Source: Rhodoferax ferrireducens
Lineage (GTDB): Bacteria > Pseudomonadota > Gammaproteobacteria > Burkholderiales > Burkholderiaceae_C
Assembly (NCBI GenBank): GCA_002083775.1
Contig: MTEI01000003.1
Location: forward strand, 186,001-250,000
DNA: 64,000 bases
Direction of reading: 5' to 3'
This document shows, one piece after another, positions 45,416 to 53,534 of this stretch. The position numbers were made by a program, and so were the translations under genes. How positions within the stretch are numbered: the stretch's first letter is position 1; each line of letters starts with the position of its first letter. Under the pieces are notes generated by a model, which was not told the origin of the DNA, ran no database searches, and saw nothing but the letters and a program-made list of their open reading frames with translations.

Positions 45416-45841
45416 CTACAGTTTTAAGTGCGTGAAGTTCAAACCGGTAAAGCGCTTGAAGTCACCATTAAAAGACACCAATCGGCAGTGGCTGGTCATC
45501 GCAAAAGCAGCCAGGTAAGCATCTGTCCAGAGGTGATGTGCAAACCCTGGCGTACAACTCAATGCGCAATATTGATCATCCAGCCCGGCGGGCTCAGGCA
45601 GCCAGCAGATGATGGGTAACGTCAGAAACTGTCGGTAAATGATCCAGGCCTCATGCGGACTCAACGGATTGGGCATGGCGCTGGCGTGTGTGCTCAGGCG
45701 TAAAAAACCATTTGCGGTCACCCGGCAAAAGGCACGGCTTGACACCGTGGCATCTGCCCAATATCGGCTGGCTGCGGGGTGGTGAATGTGCCGTTTGTCC
45801 ACCAATGCCAGCCAGACATTGACATCAAGCAAATCAGTCAT
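45416..45841 (-). CDS. VapC-type PIN-domain toxin (TIGR00028-like)
   Basis: A 141-residue PIN ribonuclease, complete from MTDLLDVNVWLALVDKRH to GDFKRFTGLNFTHL. Acidic residues expected in the metal site are Asp6, Asp107 (LWTDAYLAAFA) and Asp127 (FNGDFKRF). It would cleave RNA when its antitoxin is lost. It overlaps the upstream antitoxin gene by 4 bases (ATGA), the classical arrangement. The antitoxin is interrupted by a stop codon, so how the toxin is kept in check is an open question. Confidence 0.9.
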   Translation of the reverse strand: MTDLLDVNVWLALVDKRHIHHPAASRYWADATVSSRAFCRVTANGFLRLSTHASAMPNPLSPHEAWIIYRQFLTLPIICWLPEPAGLDDQYCALSCTPGFAHHLWTDAYLAAFAMTSHCRLVSFNGDFKRFTGLNFTHLKL

Positions 45842-46131
45842 TGCCCCGCTTCCTGTGCCTTGAGCTTTTGGTACTGGGCCACGTCTTCTTCATCCAGCAT
45901 GGCACGGAGCTGCGCATTGGATAAAAACGGTGTGACCGTGCCATCAGCTTCGCGCGCAATCGGAATGGGATAGGGGCCAGATTGTGGCGGGGGAGCTGGC
46001 TTGGTAACGCCAGCATCCAGACCGCGCTCAATGAGTTGTGTCACCAGTTCTTTGAGCTTCAGGCCATTCATGGCCGCTTGCGCTTTGAGTTAACGAAAAG
46101 TTTCGTCTGGCAAGTCAAGGGTAGTACGCAT
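45838..46131 (-). pseudogene. Antitoxin of the PIN toxin, interrupted by an early nonsense codon
   Basis: From the ATG at 46131 the frame reads MRTTLDLPDETFR, then TAA (46092-46090), then continues in the same frame LKAQAAMNGLKLKELVTQLI to the stop overlapping the toxin. The ribbon-helix-helix pattern (RTTLDLPDExFxxLKxxAA) expects Gln (CAA) at the stop, so one C-to-T change explains it. Translation could restart at the in-frame ATG at 46071 and give a 77-residue protein that lacks the DNA-binding strand but keeps the toxin-binding C-terminus (PFLSNAQLRAMLDEEDVAQY). Confidence 0.82.
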
Positions 46132-46213
46132 AAAAACACCTTTACATCAAGTAGCAACATCCTAAACGAAGGCAAAACAACACAGCGACCTCACGCGACA
46201 TCTGCGGGGTGAG

Positions 46214-46297
46214 CTAATCCACCAGCGGATTGATGGTTCTCAGCGCCTTGAACCGGCCAAAGTCCCGATCTGCGCTGTACAGGGCGGCAATGCTCAT
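46214..46297 (-). pseudogene. vapC remnant: C-terminal 27 codons
   Basis: On the minus strand ATG (46297) is followed by SIAALYSADRDFGRFKALRT and INPLVD, then TAG. This is the C-terminal end of a VapC toxin (the usual ending is ..TADRDFxRFxxLRxxNPL). The ATG overlaps the vapB stop (ATGA). The middle and N-terminal part of the toxin, about 100 codons, is missing, consistent with an internal deletion joining the tail of vapB to the tail of vapC. Confidence 0.78.
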
Positions 46298-46566
46298 GGC
46301 GCGCTTGGCATGTTGCGCGAAAGTGCGTGGTTTTCTTCCAACTGCTGCCAGTCCCGCGGGTTGGGCAGCAGCACCTCTTGACCGTGAACACGGGCATCTG
46401 TGAGCTTGAAGGCCGGCTTGGATTGGTTTGCCGACTCACTCAACACGCGTCGCAAGCCCTCTTCGATTAAAGCGCGCAGGCTGATTTGTCGTTCACGTGC
46501 CACACGTTTGACTGTGGCAAACAGCGCGTCTGAAACCTCAATGGTGGTTTTCACGTGGGTACCCAA
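46294..46566 (-). CDS. VapB-family antitoxin, probably without its toxin
   Basis: A 90-residue protein. KTTIEVSDALFATVKRVARE then RQISLRALIEEGLRRVL is a clear ribbon-helix-helix VapB N-terminus, and the middle (FKLTDARVHGQEVL) is family-like. The last residues (HALSRNMPSAP) are unlike VapB endings and probably result from the deletion that removed most of vapC. The protein may still bind DNA and could bind the product of the neighbouring PIN toxin, but this is speculation. The start is the ATG at 46566 or a GTG at 46554. Confidence 0.78.
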   Translation of the reverse strand: MGTHVKTTIEVSDALFATVKRVARERQISLRALIEEGLRRVLSESANQSKPAFKLTDARVHGQEVLLPNPRDWQQLEENHALSRNMPSAP

Positions 46567-47031
46567 TGGTAATTATGGGGAAATTGTAGTTATGTGTCAC
46601 AGCGTCCTGCACAACGCATATTTGAAGAAAGTCAGTATGAATACTATAGCTATTAGCCCTTTACCTATAAGGACTAGAGCCACATTTCTTGTATGAACCT
46701 GGGGGAAGTCACTTCCCGACCTCTCGCCAAGATGCGTCTCTGATTCATGGGATTTGGACCAACTTGTGCTGCGGGTACTTGTCGCTGGCCAGCCGCATGA
46801 CTACATCCTTGCAAGCTTTGTAAACAAAGTCTCCGTAAATGCTGTGGATGATCTACATCTGCCGAGTGGCACCATAGGCGCATCAGTCCGGCACTTGGCG
46901 CAGATTATTCAAGCAAACCATTGTGTAACAAGTGAGTGTCCAATATTGCATCAATGTTTGTCATTGATAGGTGCGATTATTGTTCCGACCGTCTCCCCGG
47001 AATGTCATTAAAAAATTGTCAGTTTGCCTTA
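46567..47031. other. 465-base gap at the junction between the toxin-antitoxin cluster and the pilin island
   Basis: It contains the right-most R1 repeat of the window (46632-46697). The rest has only short open frames without recognisable features. GC content falls from here toward the right. Confidence 0.55.
46632..46697 (+). repeat. R1 dispersed repeat (right-most copy)
   Basis: GAATACTATAGCTATTAGCC, CTTTACCTATAAGGACTAGA and GCCACATTTCTTGTATG: a forward R1 copy. No further copies were seen to the right end of the window. Confidence 0.88.
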
Positions 47032-48774
47032 TCAATTAGGCCATTTGACAGCGTCAATTAATGGGTTGCTTTGCGAATCAAGTTTCCACACACGCTGAAT
47101 CACGTTACATTCTTCCACAGAAGATACCTTGCAAACCCTCTTCAGCCATAGTTTTGCCTGCACTGGTTGACCATTTAGAGCTAAAGCTTTCGCAACCTTG
47201 TAAATGCTGCCGCTACTTGGGTAGACACTGACAATTTTTTGTGTCCAATCCAATTCCTGCGGCGTCATGCCTTCTTTTGGTTCGTAACGCATGAAAGTAA
47301 TCTGCTCGCGCAATTGATTAAGCATTACAACCTCTGGCGGACGTCCAGGTGGCAGCGTACCTATTCGAGCGAGTTCAAATCGTGCAGTCTGATAACTAGC
47401 CTCGACCCGAAAGTAGTCGACGACAATTATCGACAGGAGTGCACTTACTAACAACAAAAAACCCATCAATGTCCATCTTGGCGTAGTAAACAAAGGCTTA
47501 CCACCCATACGATGATTCAAAACGCCGATAATCAAACCGGTAGGCAACAAAAAATAGGCATAGTGCAGTGGCAACTCTAGCATGGCGTGAATACCGACTA
47601 CGCCAAGGAACATCACCAATATTGCGTCTTTGGCGTTGGATACACCACGGACAAAAAAAACGAATCGCCAAATTATGGCACCGCTAACAAAAAAACCTAA
47701 CGGTAAGCCTAACCATAGAAACAAATCAAGAAACAGATTGTGTGACTGCGCAAATGTTCCGAATAGTGGCGGGAAATCAACCGCGCTATCTAATTGCACA
47801 CTTCGAACCTCAGTCAAACCGTAGCCTAACCACGGTTGGCAGTGAACCCCATTTAAAAAGATACGCCAAGCAAGAGGGCGTAACTCCCCCTGCATGGGTT
47901 CACGAAAGTAGCTCTGACTTGTATCAATTAGCAGGAGAATATTAATTTCCTTGAGTAGTAATGGATAAAACCAGAAAATAATAAATAGTCCAGTAGAAAA
48001 CCAAGGCACCCACTTGGAGCGCCAAAGTTTTCGCCAAATCCAAGCACCGACTACCAAAAAAATCAAGCCCAACCAGGCAGTACGTGACTGTGTAAGAGCG
48101 ATGCCAATTAGCAAAAAACTCGCTAGCAAACCGGCTACTGCCGCTCTAATTCGTTCTTGGGAATAGCCCCAAGCGCATGCTAGAAGAGCCCAGAGTAACA
48201 ATGTGGCTAGTTGATTCGGTTGGCCCATATTGGCGTAGGGTCGTCCTCCAGACAAACCCATAGTCCACAAATCAAAGATGCCAGTATCAATTAAGCCTAG
48301 CCAAGTCTGAAGCTGTAAATGTACTGACAAAACCGAGGCAATACCTATCCCAAGTAACAAACCATTTGCTAGTTGTTCCGGGCATGAATGTTCCCAACGG
48401 CGTCCAGTTAAGATTGCAGCCAGTAGGCCCAACAGGTAAACTGTCGACGTCCAAGCTTGGCCACTAAAAAAAATTAGCCCAGCGCTAAATTGGAGAAAAG
48501 GTATGAAAATCAGAACAGCACTTAGCAAAGAAGAACTGTCCCATTGCAACACCGATTTACTACGAAAAGCAATTACTAATGATGCTAGCAATAGAATTGT
48601 CGCCATCCAACCATCTGAATGAAAGGAAGGCCAAGGCGGATAATGGTTTGGCAGTAACCAAGCCAAGGACAACGTAGACGCCCAAGCACCAAGCCAAAAG
48701 CTAGAAAATGGTGGATTGAGGGTACCAAAGAGCTGTGAATTGATATGTCGATGTGTATCGACTGACAGTGCAAA
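47032..48774 (-). CDS. PglL/TfpO-like O-oligosaccharyltransferase beside pilA
   Basis: A 580-residue protein with about 12 membrane helices, the Wzy_C loop (GRPYANMGQPNQLATLLLWA; LAWRIFLNGVHCQPWLGYG; TFAQSHNLFLDLFLWLGLP with the catalytic-type H-N) and a soluble C-terminal domain. Its place directly downstream of the pilin gene on the same strand is the signature of pilin glycosylases (PglL/TfpO), which transfer a lipid-linked glycan to the pilin in the periplasm. A hairpin between the two genes probably reduces its expression relative to pilA. It is noticeably more AT-rich than the core genes. The start is Met at 48774 or 48795. Confidence 0.83.
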   Translation of the reverse strand, partial: FALSVDTHRHINSQLFGTLNPPFSSFWLGAWASTLSLAWLLPNHYPPWPSFHSDGWMATILLLASLVIAFRSKSVLQWDSSSLLSAVLIFIPFLQFSAGLIFFSGQAWTSTVYLLGLLAAILTGRRWEHSCPEQLANGLLLGIGIASVLSVHLQLQTWLGLIDTGIFDLWTMGLSGGRPYANMGQPNQLATLLLWALLACAWGYSQERIRAAVAGLLASFLLIGIALTQSRTAWLGLIFLVVGAWIWRKLWRSKWVPWFSTGLFIIFWFYPLLLKEINILLLIDTSQSYFREPMQGELRPLAWRIFLNGVHCQPWLGYGLTEVRSVQLDSAVDFPPLFGTFAQSHNLFLDLFLWLGLPLGFFVSGAIIWRFVFFVRGVSNAKDAILVMFLGVVGIHAMLELPLHYAYFLLPTGLIIGVLNHRMGGKPLFTTPRWTLMGFLLLVSALLSIIVVDYFRVEASYQTARFELARIGTLPPGRPPEVVMLNQLREQITFMRYEPKEGMTPQELDWTQKIVSVYPSSGSIYKVAKALALNGQPVQAKLWLKRVCKVSSVEECNVIQRVWKLDSQSNPLIDAVKWPN

Positions 48775-48793
48775 CATTTCAATCAGACAAAAC

Positions 48794-48823
48794 AAAGGCC
48801 CCTAAAGGGCCTTTGGTGATTAG
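48794..48823 (-). terminator. Terminator/attenuator between pilA and the oligosaccharyltransferase gene
   Basis: On the minus strand AAAGGCCC and GGGGCCTTT pair around a short loop, followed by GTTTTGTC. It is placed to end most pilA transcripts while allowing some read-through. Confidence 0.78.
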
Positions 48824-48834
48824 AAAATATCTAA

Positions 48835-49275
48835 TTACTTGCAGCTTGCCGGCAAATATTTGGCATCGATTGGGTTAGTTGCACCGGCAGCGCAAACCCA
48901 AGTTACTTGACCATTAGTTTCCAACGTACCAGTCATGCCTAATGTTTTGTTACTAACTTTTGGTTCTTCAGACGTGGTTGTAACCGTGATGATCGCAACA
49001 GACGGATCAGTTGAACTATAAACAACACTGGATACATATTTGGAGGATTGACTGTCGACTGAGTAGCTTGCAGTTGCCGGCATAGCACCCTGCACCTGTG
49101 CAACTTCAGCAACGCTAGTTTTAGCGGAGGACGCTGCCAAGATTACTTCAGACACCTTAGCCCTCACCGTGTAATCCTGATAAGCCGGCAGCGCCACCGC
49201 AGCCAAAATACCAATGATCGCCACGACGATCATCAACTCGATCAGGGTAAAACCCTTTTGCATAGAACGCTTCAT
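48835..49275 (-). CDS. pilA: Type IV major pilin PilA
   Basis: A 146-residue prepilin. The leader MKRSMQKG is followed by the prepilin peptidase site [21 protein letters not shown] with Glu5 of the mature protein, then [20 protein letters not shown], the usual alpha-1 helix. Two Cys near the end ([20 protein letters not shown]) form the D-region disulfide loop. The start at 49275 is preferred over the adjacent 49278 because it is 6 bases from GGAG. A sigma-54 promoter is found upstream. PilT/PilU at 3.7-6 kb would retract the fibre. Confidence 0.95.
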   Translation of the reverse strand: MKRSMQKGFTLIELMIVVAIIGILAAVALPAYQDYTVRAKVSEVILAASSAKTSVAEVAQVQGAMPATASYSVDSQSSKYVSSVVYSSTDPSVAIITVTTTSEEPKVSNKTLGMTGTLETNGQVTWVCAAGATNPIDAKYLPASCK

Positions 49276-49324
49276 CATTAGCTCCTTGAGGTTGAGAAAA
49301 AAAGTACGGTAACCCGGATCAATC

Positions 49325-49341
49325 AGCAGCTTCCATGCCAA
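49325..49341 (-). promoter_or_regulatory. Sigma-54 (-24/-12) promoter of pilA
   Basis: On the minus strand TTGGCATGGAAGCTGCT has GG and GC 12 bases apart, as required for RpoN promoters, and matches the TTGGCAcG-N4-tTGCT consensus at all but two positions. It lies about 50 bases upstream of the pilA start. PilA is RpoN/PilR-dependent in related bacteria. Confidence 0.8.
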
Positions 49342-49505
49342 GCCTGTACGCGCCGTTATTTGGCCTTTTTCAGCCTGTTTTGGTCACTTTTTGCGTCAAA
49401 AGCCCGCTGGGCGTTGTCTTTTTTTGTCGCTTGCCCGGGTTTGCTGACAATTTTTGTCACTCTGCTGCGGGCATCAGCCCAGTGGCACGGCGGGCTTGGC
49501 CTGCT

Positions 49506-49703
49506 TCAGGGCAAGGCAAGCCAGACCACCGCCAACGACAGCAGCGTCACCGGCACGCCAATGCGGGCATGGTCGCGCCAGTCGATCAGCACGCCGCTTT
49601 TTTCTGCCAGATCCACCACGATCAGGTTGGCAATGGAGCCCACCAGCAGCAGGTTGCCGGCAAAGGTGCTGACCAGCGCCAGGGTCAGCCCAGCCTGTTT
49701 TGT
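49506..49703 (-). pseudogene. C-terminal fragment of an anion permease (SLC13/ArsB-like)
   Basis: The minus-strand frame ending at the TGA (49508-49506) reads AGLTLALVSTFAGNLLLVGS, IANLIVVDLAEKSGVLIDWR and DHARIGVPVTLLSLAVVWLA, then LP and stop. This is the last two helices of an ion-transporter-superfamily permease. No start codon or upstream part is present; the similarity stops at about 49703, where unrelated AT-rich sequence begins. The GC-rich codon use matches the core genome, so the island to the right may have cut an ancestral gene. Confidence 0.75.
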
Positions 49704-50176
49704 AGTCTGCGTTTTTTTGATGTCCGTTTCTCATGGAATCATAGACTTACGTTCAGGAAGTGTCGAACTTGTGGAACTCGGGGGTACCGGGTGATGCGTA
49801 GCCGCCTGAGGGATAGTCACACCAGGATCTCACCGGAGCGTGCACTGGAGAAATTGCGCCGATTTCAGCATCAGGTGGTCAATGTCAGTGATTTGGAGCC
49901 CCTTGCGGGGCTGTCGAGCAGCTGCCAAGAATACTAGGAATAAATGACTTACGCTTTTAACTGTCGAACTTGGGGAGGCAAGTACCGCTCCCAATAAGAT
50001 GCCTGGCGTTCACTTCATGCAGTAGCGACTTCCGCTGCACACGGGAGATTGCCCGCTATGAAGAGTCAATACAACAGTCAGTTGAAGAATATCAACTGTT
50101 TGTGTGAATGGGGTATGAGTTTATAAGGTAATTAGTAAGTAGATGCACTGGTTTTGTATTAGACGTTGTCAATGTA
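49704..50176. other. Gene-poor segment flanked by an imperfect direct repeat
   Basis: GACTTACG-N9-TGTCGAACTTG at 49744-49771 recurs as GACTTACG-N8-TGTCGAACTTG at 49946-49972, bounding about 200 bases. A short open frame between them (RALEKLRRFQHQVVNVSDLE) is not recognisable. This may be the scar of a mobile element. Confidence 0.5.
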
Positions 50177-51367
50177 TCACGGTTGTTTGGAATAGAAATT
50201 TTTTAGCATTGATATATAAAACTTAACGAGTGTCGAATCTAAAAATATACCTGGTATTGGTCGAATCCACTTGGAATATTTTTTTGATCGCAAAATGAAG
50301 TTTCTAATATCTGTTCTGTGTGCCAAATCGGCAGCTCGATCAATATCTACAAAAAAAGCGCGATCTAACCAGTTGCTGATTAAAATAGGTTCAAGTGTTT
50401 TCAAATTATATTCTGACCAATCAAAAGCATTCGCCCTGTCTTTGGCACCGAAGCAGTCAATCGTTAGCATTGTACGAATACATTTTGAGCAATGAGAGCA
50501 ATTGGCAGAAGAAGCCATTTTGTGACATACATGAAGTGCATCAAGAGCAATATCGAAATCAGTAAGAAGTCGCGTTTTATCAACTCTACTCCATGCTGCA
50601 CCGTCATGAACGACTGACAGATTGCTCGAAGAAAAGAGTGGATCAATATATGGATGTGATCCCCACGGGAAAATATTTTCGTAATCAAAACTTGATGCAA
50701 TCCGGACCTCTGTGAGTTCCGCAGAGAATAAGTGACCTATTGCAGCAAGAGCTGCACCATGACCCCGTTCCCCCCAGAGATGTGCATATGGCTCACCAAG
50801 AGAGCGCAAGTTAGTAATAACTGGTATCAAAACCGAATTTGTTTTAATTGCTATATTATTCAACTGCTGATGCAGTTTCTGGAATTCCTCAGGTTTGGAC
50901 AAAGGAATATCAAAACCCCAAACAGTAATCAGATCCCTAATCCGCAAAGATGAACCACGCGCCTCATCATCAAAAAGTGAAAACATCGAGTCAACGCCTC
51001 CAGAAAAAAACAGACCGACTTCTTGGTTGTAATTTCTTGAAATCCTGGATATTTTTGTAGCAGAGGCGTTAACAATATTATTTTTCTTGAACCAATTGTT
51101 AAATAAATAGTTAATACTTTTCAGATTCTTTAAAAGCAAATCATCAACTTCGCCTTCTACATGGATATCAGTGTTAAGCTCATGAGCGAGAAGAAAGCCT
51201 AAAATTAACCAGTGATTGGAATTGGTTGCAGATTTTCTGTATTCTGGTACGTCAATCCAAACTATTTTTTTTGAATCTTCCCCTTGAAAAATAATTTTAG
51301 CTTGTTCACGTCTATAACCCAAATTTACGGGTGATTTTTCACTTTGAAGTGGTATTACTTGAATCAT
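50177..51367 (-). CDS. QueC-like PP-loop protein of unknown function
   Basis: A 396-residue protein with a PP-loop ATP-pyrophosphatase motif, FSGGVDSMFS (SGGVDS at residues 122-127), so it should adenylate a carboxylate or similar group. Cys281, Cys290, Cys293 and Cys296 (HVCHKMASSANC then SHCSKC) give a C-x8-C-x2-C-x2-C site, close to the zinc site of QueC. Other conserved-looking blocks are WGERGHGAALAAIGHLF and PWGSHPYIDPLFSSS. The first ~115 residues are a separate domain that I do not recognise. No queuosine genes are adjacent. It is strongly AT-rich and isolated, which suggests transfer. Possible roles include natural-product, polysaccharide or defence chemistry; none is proven. Confidence 0.78.
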   Translation of the reverse strand: MIQVIPLQSEKSPVNLGYRREQAKIIFQGEDSKKIVWIDVPEYRKSATNSNHWLILGFLLAHELNTDIHVEGEVDDLLLKNLKSINYLFNNWFKKNNIVNASATKISRISRNYNQEVGLFFSGGVDSMFSLFDDEARGSSLRIRDLITVWGFDIPLSKPEEFQKLHQQLNNIAIKTNSVLIPVITNLRSLGEPYAHLWGERGHGAALAAIGHLFSAELTEVRIASSFDYENIFPWGSHPYIDPLFSSSNLSVVHDGAAWSRVDKTRLLTDFDIALDALHVCHKMASSANCSHCSKCIRTMLTIDCFGAKDRANAFDWSEYNLKTLEPILISNWLDRAFFVDIDRAADLAHRTDIRNFILRSKKYSKWIRPIPGIFLDSTLVKFYISMLKNFYSKQP

Positions 51368-52157
51368 GGTTGGTAGCCTACAGCCGTAATTTTTTCAATG
51401 AAATTATTCAATTGAAATGTATTTAGTGAGTTAAGTTCAATGGCTACAGGTGCATTGAATGAATTTATTGGTAGCAATTTTAATATGCTGATTAAATAGA
51501 TTGCAGAAAAATTTTATTAATAGTATAACGGTTTCGTCTGTCTGGTAAAAAATTCATCAGCAGTGTTTACATAATTTAATTTCTGCCGAATTTTATTGAC
51601 GAGTTAATCTTCATTTTCTTGTAAATTTATCTTGCGCTAATTATTGTAATTTTTGATCTCAAATGGTGCACTTCTAAAAACCCGAACCGGCACCTGACTG
51701 CAATAGATGTTTACCCGAACTTGGCTCGGATGCTGACGTCGAGATCTGGATGGAAGAGAGATTTGGAATTCAGACCAGAAAAATTCTAGCGCATCAGGAT
51801 GGCGTGGGCTGCACTATATTGACGATGGTCACTTTCGGCAACATGGAATAGACTTCGCCACCCGCAGGCAGCCTATCGACTGCGGTCCACCCTGAGCTAC
51901 CACCGCGAGATACCGTCTGAAAAGAAGGGTCAACCCTCAGCGCAGCAACCTGTGGCCGCATAATGGAATGGCTTACAGTTATGCCAAATAGCGACAAGTT
52001 TTGTTCGAGTGGTGTATCACTTCTCAGTCTGAATTCTGTGGCAAGGTATTGTGTTTTTTGGCCTCTGCGGGAAATATTTACACCATGACTTCGAACAACA
52101 GACTGATGCTTCGCAACCCCATTTTTGTGACGTTTACGTGATGTTGATGATCAAGAC
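51368..52157. other. 790-base gap, AT-rich on the left and more GC-rich on the right
   Basis: The left part (51368-51660) is very AT-rich with no open frame and probably holds the promoter of the PP-loop gene. The right part contains the open frame described separately at 51794-52150. No RNA gene or repeat was recognised. Confidence 0.6.
51794..52150 (-). other. Open reading frame of 118 codons, possible 3' remnant of a gene
   Basis: The minus strand is open from 52150 to the TGA at 51794 and its translation looks protein-like (RRGQKTQYLATEFRLRSDTP; GWTAVDRLPAGGEVYSMLPK), but there is no convincing start codon; internal options are a TTG at 51997 and an ATG at 51961. It could be the end of a truncated gene. 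No family was recognised, and it overlaps the likely promoter of the VanZ gene. Confidence 0.3.
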
Positions 52158-53534
52158 ATGAAATTGCAGCCCAAGCCCTTGACTACCAACGCAGCTAAAG
52201 GCCGCATGGGCCTTGTCGTGGTGGGCGTGGTCTACCTCCTGTTTGTAATTTATGGGAGTTTGGTGCCGCTAAGGTTCCAGCCAATGGGCATTGATACCGC
52301 ATTTGCCAAGTTCAAGGCCATTCCTTACCTGCAACTGGGAATGGCTTCCAGGGCAGATTGGGTGGCCAATTTGCTCCTTTTTGTGCCACTTGCTTATTTT
52401 TGGACCGGCGCCGTATTGCCGTCACGGGGCAAGACTTTGCGGCTGGTGGCCGGGATGCTGGTATGCGTAGCCTGTGTCGCGTTGGCATTTGGCATTGAGT
52501 TCACTCAACTGTTTTTTCCGCAGCGCACGGTTTCTATCAATGACATCATTGCAGAAAGCGTGGGCGGCGTGTTGGGTGCGCTGCTGTGGTGGCGCACGGG
52601 TATGCGCTTTAAATGTTGGTTGGAATCTTTAGGTATGGTGCGTGGCTCGGCGGGGGTGGCAGAGAGGCTGCTCTGGGTTTACCTATTCGTCTTGCTGGGG
52701 TACAACCTGCTGCCGCTGGATTTGACACTTAGTCCGGTTGAGCTTTACCACAAATGGCACGAGGGACGTATCTGGGTGCTGCCCTTCAGCACCGGTTATG
52801 AAGACTACGCGCACCTGATCTATGCGCTGGTAAGCGACATTGCTGTGTGGGCGCCGCCGGCATTGCTCTGGAAACTGGCCTACCGTCAGCCAGCAGCAAA
52901 AGTCTGGCTGTACGTAGTCATGACCGCTACTGCTATAGAGTTGCTGCAACTGTTTGTTTACAGCCGTACCACAGACACGACCGACATCCTGACGGCTGCA
53001 CTGGGGGGCACATTTGGGCTGCTGCTCGTGCGCAGGCAGACCCCGCGTGCAGCAGCCAAAATCAATAGCAGCGTTGTCATGCTCAAGGTTTGGCTGGGAC
53101 TGGGCATCTGGCTGGCTGTGTTGGCTGCTGTGTTTTGGTACCCGTTTGACTTTAACTTTGACCGGGCTTTCGTACGCGAGCGGCTGCTCACGTTGCACCG
53201 CGTGCCTTTTAGTGCGTATTATTTTGGTACTGAGTTTCGGGCCATTACCGAGGTGTTGCACAAGACTGGTTTCATGTTGCCGCTGGGCATTTTTTTGGGC
53301 ATGCTCAGCAACGCCTCTGCGTTGAACCTGCCGCGCAAGGCGTGGCACACCTTGTGTTTGCTGATGGTCGTCACGGTCGCGTTTGGCATTGAGTTTGGGC
53401 AGCTATTTTTGCCTGACAAGATCGTCGACCTGACAGATCTGGTGCTCGAGGTCCTGGGCGGCGCAGTAGGCTATTTTGGGTACCTCTGGAGCATGGCGTT
53501 GGTGCATCCCGCCAGTCAAGCGTATCGGCGATGA
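52158..53534 (+). CDS. Two-module VanZ-family membrane protein
   Basis: A 458-residue protein with about 12 membrane helices. The VanZ-like pattern occurs more than once: ADWVANLLLFVPLAYFW with GIEFTQLFFPQRTVSINDII in the first part and FMLPLGIFLGM with GIEFGQLFLPDKIVDLTDLV in the last, so it looks like a duplicated VanZ module. VanZ proteins are linked to glycopeptide tolerance and are frequent in exopolysaccharide clusters; the biochemical role is unknown. It is first of a string of overlapping genes (53531 ATGA). Confidence 0.85.
   Translation: MKLQPKPLTTNAAKGRMGLVVVGVVYLLFVIYGSLVPLRFQPMGIDTAFAKFKAIPYLQLGMASRADWVANLLLFVPLAYFWTGAVLPSRGKTLRLVAGMLVCVACVALAFGIEFTQLFFPQRTVSINDIIAESVGGVLGALLWWRTGMRFKCWLESLGMVRGSAGVAERLLWVYLFVLLGYNLLPLDLTLSPVELYHKWHEGRIWVLPFSTGYEDYAHLIYALVSDIAVWAPPALLWKLAYRQPAAKVWLYVVMTATAIELLQLFVYSRTTDTTDILTAALGGTFGLLLVRRQTPRAAAKINSSVVMLKVWLGLGIWLAVLAAVFWYPFDFNFDRAFVRERLLTLHRVPFSAYYFGTEFRAITEVLHKTGFMLPLGIFLGMLSNASALNLPRKAWHTLCLLMVVTVAFGIEFGQLFLPDKIVDLTDLVLEVLGGAVGYFGYLWSMALVHPASQAYRR

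Noticed and set aside
45316..46566. A single vapC split by insertion of the intact PIN/antitoxin pair
   Set aside because: On the minus strand the C-terminal fragment (46214-46297) precedes the N-terminal fragment (45316-45408), the wrong order for one gene interrupted by an insert.
46754..47011. 85-residue plus-strand frame in the gap right of the toxin-antitoxin genes
   Set aside because: It has no plausible ribosome-binding site, no family features and low protein-like character.
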